A DNA stretch of 64,000 nucleotides, taken from positions 3,410,001 through 3,474,000 of the forward strand of contig NZ_QEKM01000001.1 in NCBI RefSeq assembly GCF_003096555.1, in the 5' to 3' direction. The notes beneath the pieces were generated by a model that had not been told where the DNA came from, did no database searches, and saw nothing but the letters and a program-made list of their open reading frames with translations. This document shows positions 26,118 to 34,672 of this stretch, piece after piece; within the stretch, counting starts at the first letter, position 1; the number at the start of each line of letters is the position of its first letter. Both the position numbers and the translations under genes were made by a program. This DNA comes from Simplicispira sp. 125. GTDB lineage: Bacteria; Pseudomonadota; Gammaproteobacteria; Burkholderiales; Burkholderiaceae_C.

Positions 26118-27047
26118 ATGAGGAATCAAGAAAATGTGCTGGTGCAATTTGAAGGTGAGCAGCGCAGGAGGGTGGAGCGCGTTGTAAGCAACGAACGCGA
26201 GTCAAGTGATCGCGCCAGGAAACGGTGCTTTTATCGCCGCGTAAGTTGGCCGATTGTCGCGGAAGGATTGCTCCGCATGTTCCGACTAGCGGCCGACGCG
26301 GCGAATAAGGAACCATTTTGGGAGCAACTGTATGTTCGGCTAGACGCCGGCAGCAGAAGCGTAAGTATGTGGTTCGGTAAACATCCCATTGCAGGCATAG
26401 TAGATGACGACGTTGAGGTCGGCGCGTCAATGGTTGTCTCTCAGGATCCGCGCGGCGGCGTAGTTGTGTTGTTCTTTCCCTGCGAGTCACTGAATATGCA
26501 GCAGGGCAAGCCTACGGTTATTTGGGGATACCTTGACGGGCCTGAGCAACTAACCGAAAAGACGAAGCATTTGATGCAGCGTGACTTCCTGCGGTACGGC
26601 CGCGCAACGAGCGGGCTCATGGCGCCGAACGCAGCAGATCGACGTTTTGTCGAGTTGCTTGAAGAACGAAGCCGGGCTATCGAAAGTAATACGGCTCTGG
26701 TCGGGCTTCATCCATGGGCAATCGGCACCCTCATCTTGGGATCGCTGGCAACGCTAGCGCTGTTCCTGACATGGCTCAAAGCAGGTGATGGAGATTTCTG
26801 GGAGCCGTTGACCGGCCTCGTTGCCCTTATGACCGGGTGGGTGGCTGTGGGCGCTCAGAATCTGGGAAAGAAGCGGGACGGCTCACGTGCCAAGGCGCTC
26901 ACAGCCGAAGACGCCGAGAAGGCAGAACGAGATCGCAGGCTGAAAGAGCGGCAGAGCGCCAATCGAAAGAAGGCGGTGCCATGTACGCTTCCAAGTATCA
27001 AGTACAAGATTCATCTCGGCATTGGGCACGCGGTACAAAAACTGTGA
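26118..27047 (+). CDS. membrane-anchored protein of unknown function
   Basis: 309 residues from the ATG at 26,118, which has a strong GAGGGGGG ribosome site. The soluble N-terminal part (about 1-190) includes VSWPIVAEGLLRMFRLAADAANK and WEQLYVRLDAGSRSVSMWFGKHP. Two membrane segments follow (HPWAIGTLILGSLATLALFL and LTGLVALMTGWVAVG), then a basic coiled-coil tail (EDAEKAERDRRLKERQ). The last dozen residues look unrelated and may reflect a frameshift. It lies downstream of the MTase-nuclease operon in the same direction and could be its membrane component or an unrelated gene. Confidence 0.4.
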   Translation: MRNQENVLVQFEGEQRRRVERVVSNERESSDRARKRCFYRRVSWPIVAEGLLRMFRLAADAANKEPFWEQLYVRLDAGSRSVSMWFGKHPIAGIVDDDVEVGASMVVSQDPRGGVVVLFFPCESLNMQQGKPTVIWGYLDGPEQLTEKTKHLMQRDFLRYGRATSGLMAPNAADRRFVELLEERSRAIESNTALVGLHPWAIGTLILGSLATLALFLTWLKAGDGDFWEPLTGLVALMTGWVAVGAQNLGKKRDGSRAKALTAEDAEKAERDRRLKERQSANRKKAVPCTLPSIKYKIHLGIGHAVQKL

Positions 27048-27333
27048 CCCCCTCGGCCGCTCACCGGTTCTCCTCCCATGCTCCACACTCTCTTATGGGG
27101 CTGACGCAGCCGCCACTGAGGTTCGTACTGAGTTAAGACGCTAGCTGGATATGCCGACGGAACAAACAAATCGACTCGGTAGAAAGTTGAGTGCGTTTCG
27201 GCGATCACACTCAACCCTGGCATGTCCCGAGGCGGTCGAGGTCGCGTAGCAAGTCGAATCTGCATTCGTGTATGTACACTTCAATCTAAAGAGCATTCCG
27301 TTTTTCAGTTAGTCAAATAATCAGGATATAAAT

Positions 27334-27651
27334 ATGGGCGGATCAGGCTCCGGTGGCTGGACACCAACATCCTCAAGTGATAAATGTGCGACTTTGGTAT
27401 TTGATGCGCAGCTGAATTCCCCGCAGCCTTCCGCTTTGGCCACTTTGTTGCAAGGTGAATACTTGTCCGTCGAACTATCTGCACTACCCAGACAAGTGGT
27501 GCAAGTCTCCAAAAGCGGGATGGTGGTTGGCGCATTGACAGGAACTCAGGCCCCCCAATTGATCAACTGCTTGCAGAATGGTTATTCGTTCAAAGCTGAG
27601 GTTGTGAATGTGACGGGCGGAATGTGCACCGTCCGCGTGAGTCCGTTATGA
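27334..27651 (+). CDS. small Gly-Gly N-terminal protein, candidate conjugation substrate
   Basis: 105 residues beginning MGGSGSGGWTP. With glycine as second residue, methionine removal would expose an N-terminal Gly on a flexible tail. The body is a compact beta-rich domain (DKCATLVFDAQLNSP, YLSVELSALPRQVVQV, QLINCLQNGY, GGMCTVRVSP) with three regularly placed cysteines. It resembles small conserved proteins I recall near QueC-like genes in defence islands. AGGA precedes the ATG. The stop overlaps the ATG of the PfkB-NDT gene, so this is gene one of a coupled three-gene operon. Confidence 0.6.
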   Translation: MGGSGSGGWTPTSSSDKCATLVFDAQLNSPQPSALATLLQGEYLSVELSALPRQVVQVSKSGMVVGALTGTQAPQLINCLQNGYSFKAEVVNVTGGMCTVRVSPL

Positions 27652-28883
27652 GGCCGAACATTGGCGTTGTAGGCGGGAGCTACGAAGAGGAGTGTGCATT
27701 TCCTCGTCGACGTATTTTTCGTGGAAGTGGAGGGCGCGCGGCTGCGCTTCTATCTAGCCTTGACGTTCAGACCGACCTGCACACGGTTATCGGAAGCGCC
27801 CACTCTGCCCAGGCCGAATCCTTGGCTAGTCACCTTGGCTATGTATTGCGTCCCACAGCATCAGACCAATCTGTGTGGTTTAGGTATCGGTTTCCACTCG
27901 GGAGGCCTGAGCTATATCCGCCACAGCCTATCGTCCAAAATCAAAGCCAGGTCACTACTGAGCAGGCATTGGTCTTTGGTATGGTGGAAGGTAGACCGAA
28001 GGTCATCGCCAAAAGGGCTGTATACGACCCGCAGGATGGTAGTAAATCTCGGCACTTTGAAGATAACGGTTCAAGCGCCGATGTGCTGGCCCAAGTCGTT
28101 TCATGGTCCGAAGGGCGGGCCTTGACAGGATTCAAGGACCCAAAGGACATCGCCGCAGCTTTGCTGGCTAGACCAAGTACCAGTGTTGCCATTATCAAGT
28201 GCGGACCTCAAGGCGCACTGGTTGCTACACATTTAAACCAAGCTTGGGTGCACTCATTTCCAACAAAGAATGTGTACAAGATTGGCTCTGGGGATGTGTT
28301 TTCGGCCTCATTTGCTTATGGATGGATGTGCCTCCAACAAGCTCCTGTCGCTGCGGCTTGGTTCGCATCACGATGTGTTGCTCATTATGTTGAGCATGGG
28401 GTGGATCGGTTGAATGAGAAATTGGTCGCAACTTTCATAAGTGAGGCCAACGCGGCACATGCTAAGCATGGAGCGGGGGAACGCCGGTTTATACCCGAAG
28501 GACAGATTTACCTAGCAGGCCCATTTTTCAACGTTGGTCAGCAATGGGTAATCGACGAAACTCGCGGCGCTTTGCAGGACATGGGTTTCCGTGTCTTTTC
28601 GCCCATTCACGATGTGGGAGAAGGGCTGGCAGACGATATTGCTGGAGCTGATCTGAAGGCCTTGAATGAGTCACTGGTGGTTCTGGCGATTCTTGATGGG
28701 GGTGACCCTGGCACGCTCTTTGAAGTTGGCTACGCAAGGGCTCGTGGTATCCCCGTTGTGGCCGTAGCGGAAGACGTACCGCCCTCAGCATTAACTATGC
28801 TTGAGGGTTCTGACTGCGACGTCGTTCAGGATCTGACATCAGCCATCTATAGAACCTGCTGGACCCTGATGGGCGATGTCTAG
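27648..28883 (+). CDS. PfkB-kinase / nucleoside 2-deoxyribosyltransferase fusion
   Basis: 411 residues from the ATG at 27,648. Residues 1-260 follow the PfkB/ribokinase fold and end with KCGPQGALVA and KIGSGDVFSASFAYG, where D216 is the catalytic base of the GAGD motif. Residues 285-411 are a nucleoside 2-deoxyribosyltransferase: IYLAGPFFNVGQQ, DLKALNESLVVLAILDGGDPG, then LFEVGYARARG with E359 as nucleophile. Together they could release a base from a (deoxy)nucleoside and phosphorylate the sugar, or exchange bases. It is coupled by overlap to genes on both sides. Both active sites look intact. Confidence 0.8.
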   Translation: MRPNIGVVGGSYEEECAFPRRRIFRGSGGRAAALLSSLDVQTDLHTVIGSAHSAQAESLASHLGYVLRPTASDQSVWFRYRFPLGRPELYPPQPIVQNQSQVTTEQALVFGMVEGRPKVIAKRAVYDPQDGSKSRHFEDNGSSADVLAQVVSWSEGRALTGFKDPKDIAAALLARPSTSVAIIKCGPQGALVATHLNQAWVHSFPTKNVYKIGSGDVFSASFAYGWMCLQQAPVAAAWFASRCVAHYVEHGVDRLNEKLVATFISEANAAHAKHGAGERRFIPEGQIYLAGPFFNVGQQWVIDETRGALQDMGFRVFSPIHDVGEGLADDIAGADLKALNESLVVLAILDGGDPGTLFEVGYARARGIPVVAVAEDVPPSALTMLEGSDCDVVQDLTSAIYRTCWTLMGDV

Positions 28884-29469
28884 CCTATTGCTCCTGTCAG
28901 GAGGTATTGACTCCATTTGCCTAGCCGCGAAGTATCGACCGAAAGTTTGCTTGACGGTTGACTATGGACAACGTGCAGCTCAGGCAGAGATCAATTCTTC
29001 CAAACAGGTGTGCCACAGCCTAGGCTTACGTAGCACCGTGCTGAACGTGAACATTGGCGCGCTCGGGAGTGGTCAAATGGCAGGCCAGACAACATCTCCC
29101 GTATCCCAACATGTTGAGTTTTGGCCATTTAGAAACCAGTTTTTGGTTACCTTGGCTGGCATGCTTGCCCTCAGGGAGCAGTGCACGCAAATCTTGATCG
29201 GTTCGGTTTCTACCGATCAACGCCATTCGGACGGAAGCGCTGCTTTTCGCGACCTTCTTCATCAGCTGCTGCGCCTTCAAGAGGGTGGGCTAGAGCTCCT
29301 TGCTCCAGCGGCAGATATGACCAGCGAAGAACTGATAGATTTCTCTGAGATAAGTCTTGACGTGCTGTCATGGGCGCATTCATGCCACACCGGAAATCTT
29401 GCGTGCGGTCACTGTCCTGGGTGCAACAAGCATTCACAGGTCATGCAATCTAAAGGGCTGGACCGTTAG
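28876..29469 (+). CDS. QueC-like 7-cyano-7-deazaguanine synthase homologue
   Basis: 197 residues, slightly shorter than housekeeping QueC. The PP-loop LLSGGIDSICL (SGGxDS at 8-13), VDYGQRAAQAE and the zinc cysteines C170, C177, C180 and C183 (SCHTGN...CGHCPGC) are all present, so ATP-dependent chemistry on a 7-carboxy-deazaguanine-type substrate is plausible. No queD, queE or queF is nearby. It overlaps the PfkB-NDT gene by 8 bp. QueC homologues in type IV CBASS (Cap9) have been reported to couple deazaguanine to an N-terminal glycine; the Gly-Gly protein of this operon is an obvious candidate partner. Confidence 0.8.
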   Translation: MSSLLLLSGGIDSICLAAKYRPKVCLTVDYGQRAAQAEINSSKQVCHSLGLRSTVLNVNIGALGSGQMAGQTTSPVSQHVEFWPFRNQFLVTLAGMLALREQCTQILIGSVSTDQRHSDGSAAFRDLLHQLLRLQEGGLELLAPAADMTSEELIDFSEISLDVLSWAHSCHTGNLACGHCPGCNKHSQVMQSKGLDR

Positions 29470-29480
29470 TTCAAGGTTCA

Positions 29481-30305
29481 CTACATCGCAAAAGAAAGCT
29501 GGTGTGGCTTTCGTGCCCTGGGGGAATTTTTCACCAACTGGCCAGATTTGAACTTGACCGCATCGATTGCGCACGATCCCAGTGTGCGCATGTGGCTCCA
29601 AACAATGCAGTCTAGTACAGAGGGGCGTACCTGTATCGCATTGCAAAAGTCGATGTACCGTTGCTCCATTTCCTCATAGTCCTTCTCAACCGTATCTTGC
29701 TCAGAGAAAAGATCCAGCAAAAGGCCTGCTCGGACTACATGGATATCCAGAATAGCTACTTCATCCGAGTCCAAGTAATTCCGCGCTATGAAGCCAGCGG
29801 TCTTGTGACCGCAACCTTTAATTTGCAAAAGTGAATCACGAAGCGCCCTGCCACTTCCGCACTCAATATGACCAGCATCTAGATGGTTCATAGCGTCTGC
29901 TAAAAATTTGGCCTTCTGATTGGGATACCGGTAATGAACTTCTTTGCCATTCACCCACAATGGTGTTTTTAACGTGTCAGTCCACACATCAGGCTCAGTA
30001 CAACGCTGCTCAATGAGTCCACGGCTGCGACATGTTTGAAACGCTGCGCCCGCGAGCTCTGCGGTAATTCCAAAGCCGCTGAGCATACAAAAAGCGATCT
30101 CTTCAGCCAACGATCTTTGAGAGTAATACGGTGAGCTCACAACGGTGTCGAGCTGATTCATCCAGACATGCGAGACCCAGTAAGCTGGTGTGAACAAGCA
30201 GTAGTGTTCACCCCAGGCGATATCGTTCCAAACGCGAACATTTGGGTCGGGAAGGTCTCGTTGAACCATCTTCCCCGCCAACTCAAACACCACGGTCTGG
30301 GTCAT
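29481..30305 (-). CDS. HhH-GPD DNA glycosylase, Ogg/Cap11-like
   Basis: 274 residues from the ATG at 30,305, which overlaps the upstream stop (ATGA). The helix-hairpin-helix IKGCGHKTAGFIARN carries the Schiff-base lysine K168 and VAILDIHVVR the aspartate D187, the pair used by bifunctional 8-oxoguanine glycosylases. The N-terminal 130 residues differ from standard Ogg1. An Ogg-like protein (Cap11) accompanies QueC-like Cap9 in type IV CBASS, so its placement 12 bp from the QueC-like gene, convergent, is telling. It may act on base-sugar linkages other than oxidised guanine. Confidence 0.7.
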   Translation of the reverse strand: MTQTVVFELAGKMVQRDLPDPNVRVWNDIAWGEHYCLFTPAYWVSHVWMNQLDTVVSSPYYSQRSLAEEIAFCMLSGFGITAELAGAAFQTCRSRGLIEQRCTEPDVWTDTLKTPLWVNGKEVHYRYPNQKAKFLADAMNHLDAGHIECGSGRALRDSLLQIKGCGHKTAGFIARNYLDSDEVAILDIHVVRAGLLLDLFSEQDTVEKDYEEMEQRYIDFCNAIQVRPSVLDCIVWSHMRTLGSCAIDAVKFKSGQLVKNSPRARKPHQLSFAM

Positions 30306-30976
30306 TGCATTGCACCTTGAACGAGTTGCTGACCCAGCCACGAATGGATGGAAGCACGCTCTTGTGCAGAAAGGTTGAGCAAGCGCTCTTTGAGTCGATG
30401 CTGGCGACGTTTGATAACCTCCCGCTCGCGAAAACCACTTCCCATATATCTGTCATCGTGCAGGTGGTTTGGCTTTGGGAAGTTGAACCAAAGACTTTCT
30501 TGTCGAGGTCCTATGTGACTCTGAACCATGAAGCAATGCTTGTTCCAGCCTCTGAGCATGGTCTGGTAAAGGGCGCAGTCGTACCCAGAGATCATGACTT
30601 TGGCTGGGACGTTGTTGAGCAAAGTCAGCAGCTTTTCATGGTCCTGCTCCGTGTAGTCATGCCTGTACACCCGAGAGCGACGTCGCGTGGACGGGTGGTA
30701 TGGAGGGTCGACATAAATCAACGTATCCTGGTCAAGCTCTACTTGAGCCAACCAATCTAATGCGTCAGCGTTGACAAGTTCGCACAGCGCGTTGAACGCA
30801 TGCCCATAAGACCGAATCACGCAGCTATCGATCTCCAGGCCGATCTGAATAGGGGCGGGTCTTTTATGTCGCATGACAGCCCCACCACCCAGGTGCGATT
30901 CGATGTACCTCAAGTGAGGAGGCATCAGATTGATGATGTGTGGGTATGCAACCCCTTTACCGCCGTCGTATCTCAT
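30302..30976 (-). CDS. Dam-like (D12 class) adenine DNA methyltransferase
   Basis: 224 residues. It begins MRYDGGKGVAYPHIINLMPP, continues YIESHLGGGAVMRHK (motif I region) and has IYVDPPYHPSTRR with the catalytic DPPY at 90-93, the alpha-class D12 pattern. It is shorter than Dam because the target-recognition part is small. It is translationally coupled to the downstream glycosylase, so the pair is likely one functional unit on the minus strand, convergent with the QueC-like operon. Confidence 0.78.
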   Translation of the reverse strand: MRYDGGKGVAYPHIINLMPPHLRYIESHLGGGAVMRHKRPAPIQIGLEIDSCVIRSYGHAFNALCELVNADALDWLAQVELDQDTLIYVDPPYHPSTRRRSRVYRHDYTEQDHEKLLTLLNNVPAKVMISGYDCALYQTMLRGWNKHCFMVQSHIGPRQESLWFNFPKPNHLHDDRYMGSGFREREVIKRRQHRLKERLLNLSAQERASIHSWLGQQLVQGAMQ

Positions 30977-31331
30977 GGCGGGAGCATCGCCAAAAATGGC
31001 GATGGTGTCAACTCAAAAACCCGCCTCGAAAACAGAAATTCAGACGCCCCAAAAATGCTTCGTCTTTTAGTCAGTGGAAATCAGGTGCCGCGGCTGGGCG
31101 CTGCTGCCGAGTGTTCCCGCGCATTGCAGGGTTTGTTGCAGGTGCTGCGTCAATGGATCCGCATCGAGGCTGCTCCATGCATCCTCATTAGCAGTGAAGC
31201 GAGATCTAGTGGATCAGGTCTCCCCGCCAGTCGCATAAACTCTTGGCGTGAAAAATTGATAGATATAACCATACGGCTAGCCAGCGTGGCTGTCTTGCAA
31301 CCTAACCGCCCGCAAAGGGCTCTCTGACCGC
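30977..31331. other. divergent spacer between the dam-like gene and tnsE
   Basis: 355 bp separating divergent genes. It should contain promoters in both directions, but I cannot place clear -35/-10 boxes. No gene or repeat recognised. Confidence 0.35.
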
Positions 31332-33068
31332 GTGAGTTCTGCAAGTTTTGATCGCTTCCCTGTTGATGGGCGCCTGTACCGCTTGATCGCCACGGGCCGG
31401 AAATACCCATCCCCGACGCCCGAGAAAACACGGCGTGTAATGGTGTATCTCGCAGAGATGGAAGAGTTGGCGACTGGAGACGCCATCTACGCGCGCCGGG
31501 ATGACGGTTCGATCAAATTTCTGGTGATCGACGAGGCTGCCGGCTCAATCCCCAGCCTGATCCTAGGTTCCTTCTGGCGCGATCGGACACTTCAGCCGGA
31601 CGACCTTCAAAACTGGGTACAAGTGCGAGACGCTGACCTGCCCCAGCAAACATGGCAGCTGACTACGGTAGGTGCCCTGGGTCTGTCGACGGACTTATCC
31701 CTCGGTTCCAAAGACTGGCCTCTGACAGGAACTGACGCTGCAGGGCGGAGAATCAGTGTGGCTGGTATGCCGGTCCTCTACGGACAAACTGCATTGGGGT
31801 TACACGTTTACATCCCCTGCCACGAAATCTTCCGTCGTTTCTTTGGGGTCACCACTGAATTGGCCAACGCCCTCGTGAGTGGCGCCTGGGCCAGCGAAGT
31901 TGGCAACTTGGTCAATCTGGAAACCACACGGGTTACGGAGGAAGGCGATTTCGAAATAGAGCCTCTGGTGAGCTTGAGCAATGTGGCATGCCGTGCGATA
32001 GCACTTTTTCAGACGTCTCCTCACGCGCTCACCCAAGCCGCTCAGATATACGTCAGGATTCTCAATGCTGTTAGACGAAGGGATGACTCTCCATGGATCG
32101 AAGCCTGGCCACCATGGAAGGACCAGGAAATGCGGGTTTCATTCATGGGTGAGCCGCTCCCCGGCGGAGGAGTGCTTGTGCTTTGGATCCACGATGCGCA
32201 GTTCCCCAAGCTTGCATACCCCATCACTCGCCTGACGCAGCAGATCATTCTGAAATCTGAACCGGAGGCTCCCACGGGCCCAGTCGAGCCATCGCCACAT
32301 TCACAGCCAGATGAAGATGATCCACCGGTCATTTCCAGGCCACAGGACGTGCGGCCCATTGGAAGAGCGCTCCACATAGGCATCCAGGACACGTGGAGTG
32401 AATTGGAGCCTTTAGGTCGCCGGGTCATTTCCATCAAAACCCTACCGTACGACCCAGACAAGCCCAAGCGCAAACGAACGCCGCGCAAGAACAGGGTGGG
32501 AACCGGAAAGCGCAGCGGACAGGGAGAGGTACCACCAGGCTCGCTCAGCAGCGAAGACCAAGTTCGGATTGAAGACCGGTTTCGCGCGCTGGCAGAGTGC
32601 TTTGAGTTGATGGTTCAGAAAAAGCACTTGCTCTCGTTTGCGCACTATGGACTTGTGAACTCAGTGGAGACCCCGTCAGCCACCTACTGTGCATTGCCAG
32701 CCAACATAGGCGGGACGGACCGGCCTTGGGCTTTCGTCGACGAGCGGCCCCGGATGTGCTGGGTAGTCGAATTGACCCGATCAGATGGAAAACTGTTCTA
32801 TTGGCTGGAAACCGAATCCAGGGGCGAAAAGCACCATCGGGCACTTCTCTTGCGAATGCAAGCTAACGCTTCCCTGCCTGCCGCCACCTTGGACACTCTC
32901 CTCAAGCAAGTGGTTCTTGGTAACGGTGTCTGGAAAACTAAAAATCTCGCTGTCAACAACGACGCCTTCGCTACGTGCACCGTCAATCACCGCTACAACG
33001 ACGGAATGGTCAAGCCTTCGCTCGTACTGGACAAGATGGAAGAGCTCGCGGGCATACCTGTGTCCTGA
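31332..33068 (+). CDS. tnsE: TnsE-like Tn7 transposition protein
   Basis: 578 residues from a GTG at 31,332. The arrangement resembles Tn7 TnsE: an N-terminal beta-rich region, a middle segment (LHVYIPCHEIFRRFFG) aligning with the IPxxELxRxxF helix, a charged low-complexity linker (about 340-410), and a C-terminal fold with FVDERPRMCWVVELTRSDG and FYWLETES. TnsE directs insertion to replicating or conjugating DNA through the sliding clamp. It is encoded on the strand opposite to tnsABC and ends 4 bp from tnsF. Similarity is read by eye, so moderate confidence. Confidence 0.6.
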   Translation: MSSASFDRFPVDGRLYRLIATGRKYPSPTPEKTRRVMVYLAEMEELATGDAIYARRDDGSIKFLVIDEAAGSIPSLILGSFWRDRTLQPDDLQNWVQVRDADLPQQTWQLTTVGALGLSTDLSLGSKDWPLTGTDAAGRRISVAGMPVLYGQTALGLHVYIPCHEIFRRFFGVTTELANALVSGAWASEVGNLVNLETTRVTEEGDFEIEPLVSLSNVACRAIALFQTSPHALTQAAQIYVRILNAVRRRDDSPWIEAWPPWKDQEMRVSFMGEPLPGGGVLVLWIHDAQFPKLAYPITRLTQQIILKSEPEAPTGPVEPSPHSQPDEDDPPVISRPQDVRPIGRALHIGIQDTWSELEPLGRRVISIKTLPYDPDKPKRKRTPRKNRVGTGKRSGQGEVPPGSLSSEDQVRIEDRFRALAECFELMVQKKHLLSFAHYGLVNSVETPSATYCALPANIGGTDRPWAFVDERPRMCWVVELTRSDGKLFYWLETESRGEKHHRALLLRMQANASLPAATLDTLLKQVVLGNGVWKTKNLAVNNDAFATCTVNHRYNDGMVKPSLVLDKMEELAGIPVS

Positions 33069-33071
33069 GAC

Positions 33072-34670
33072 TCATGCATTGAGTTTGTCCAAGTGGTACT
33101 GCACTGCCGCAGTGCTCAAATGATCCGAAGCCATACGTCCGGGAAACACCCAACTCTCACCGGATTCCTGTGCCGATGATGGCCTCGCTGCCATTTCACG
33201 CATCAGTGCGGCGACCTCCTGCGGGGCGTCGACCCACTCATCCTTCAAGAACACCTTTGCTCCTGACGCAGAGAGCGCCAACTGGTCCATGCGCAACTGA
33301 AGCACATGTTCAAGCCGGGCTCCAAACAGGATGGAGACAAGCTTCGCAATCAGCGGCAACCGTTCATGGCGGCGTACTACGTGCTCAAGACGGTCCTGAA
33401 TCCTGCGTACCTCCCTGGCGCGATGCGCCGCTGTCGGTAGCTGGCCTGCCTTCTTCTGAATCTGAAGACGCAACGAGACTGAACCAGTTGCGCGAAGGTA
33501 GGAGACGAATGCGCTGGCCGAGGCCGTCGATCCTGGAGACTTTCTCAGGTACTGCTCCAGTGCGGTGTCGGACAGGTAGGCGGCACGGCTGACCTGGCTG
33601 TGTTGCAGAAGCTGTATTGCCACGTGCAGATAGACCTTGATGCTCCGCAGCGACAGCGGCTTTTCTTTGGCCTGCATGAAGCGATAAAACCCCCGCACAT
33701 CCGACTCCCAAGACTTCCCTGCGACCTCCAGCAATTGACGCTCGATCAGCCGCTCGAGAGACGTTTGAAGCCGCTCGTGGTTGTTGGCAGTCAACAACCC
33801 AGTTTCGTTCATGTACTGCGCCAGAATGCCCATCGACCGGATTTCCTCTGTCGTGAACAGCTTCTGCAGGAATTTGTCGTCGATGTCACCGCCAGTCACT
33901 GAAACGGCGTTGTCGATACGCATCAGAGCCTGTGCATAGCGAGCGAAGCCCGCAGCCACCTTGCTCTCCCGGCCACTGCCGTTGGCCCATCCCACGAAGG
34001 ACAGTGTCAATTGCTGCGCCTGTTGATCGCTCATCAAATCAATTGCAGCTTGCGCCTTCACCCAATTGGCACGTTTGATGCCGCAAGCAAAGCAGCGTGC
34101 AGTGCCCGTTCCACCCACAGTGACCCCGCAGTCAGGACAGGCGTGAGTCGCGTCCAGGTTCTCGGCACATGCCTTGCACAATGGCTCGCGTGACAGCAGC
34201 ATAAGAAACACGGTGCGGTGTTTTGAGCACTGCTTGCACGTCGCACACGTCTGATCACGGACACACTGATCACACATGCGGCCGAGCGCTTCCATCCCAC
34301 TGACCCGGGTAAGGCGCTGCGTGGGCTTCTCGCACACTTGGCAGGGTTTGGCCGATCGGAAGTACCTTGCGCACACGGCACATGCGGCCTTATCGCCGAC
34401 ACGCAGTGCCGCGCGAGGCGTAGGTTTTGCGCAGCGAAGGCACGTCTGATCCTTCAGCTTGCAACTGCGGCAGACAGGCCGCTCTTCAGCGCGATGGCTG
34501 CGCGCTGTGCCGCCACAGATGTGACAAGTGCGGATAGGAAAAATCCGTGGATAGCAGTTCGAACAATAGCTGACGCCCAGATGCACGCGGTGCGCCTTTT
34601 GCATCCCACGCTCGCATTCGCCACACCTTCCTCTGGCAAGCTTCGTGCCCAGATATTCGCTGTCATTCAT
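33072..34670 (-). CDS. tnsF: TnsF-like target selector (zinc fingers plus tyrosine-recombinase fold)
   Basis: 532 residues. The first 200 are a dense array of CxxC zinc knuckles (about ten pairs, e.g. CGECERG, CHICGG, CLRC, CDQC, CPDC). The C-terminal part has a SAM-like core-binding segment (about 330-400) and a tyrosine-recombinase-like domain (IAKLVSILFGARLEHVLQLR) without the R-HxxR-Y catalytic set. This matches TnsF, the selector used by Tn7-like elements of the Tn6022 group for comM insertion. Last gene of the tnsA-B-C-tniQ-tnsF run, 2 bp after tniQ. The comM target beside it supports the assignment. Confidence 0.65.
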   Translation of the reverse strand: MNDSEYLGTKLARGRCGECERGMQKAHRVHLGVSYCSNCYPRIFPIRTCHICGGTARSHRAEERPVCRSCKLKDQTCLRCAKPTPRAALRVGDKAACAVCARYFRSAKPCQVCEKPTQRLTRVSGMEALGRMCDQCVRDQTCATCKQCSKHRTVFLMLLSREPLCKACAENLDATHACPDCGVTVGGTGTARCFACGIKRANWVKAQAAIDLMSDQQAQQLTLSFVGWANGSGRESKVAAGFARYAQALMRIDNAVSVTGGDIDDKFLQKLFTTEEIRSMGILAQYMNETGLLTANNHERLQTSLERLIERQLLEVAGKSWESDVRGFYRFMQAKEKPLSLRSIKVYLHVAIQLLQHSQVSRAAYLSDTALEQYLRKSPGSTASASAFVSYLRATGSVSLRLQIQKKAGQLPTAAHRAREVRRIQDRLEHVVRRHERLPLIAKLVSILFGARLEHVLQLRMDQLALSASGAKVFLKDEWVDAPQEVAALMREMAARPSSAQESGESWVFPGRMASDHLSTAAVQYHLDKLNA

Positions 34671-34672
34671 AG

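Noticed and set aside
28876..29469. Housekeeping queC for queuosine synthesis
   Set aside because: No other queuosine gene nearby, island location and tight coupling to PfkB-NDT and the Gly-tail protein argue for a specialised role.
27334..30976. Type IV CBASS
   Set aside because: It has QueC-like and Ogg-like genes but no CD-NTase, no TGT-like Cap10 and no known CBASS effector in the cluster.
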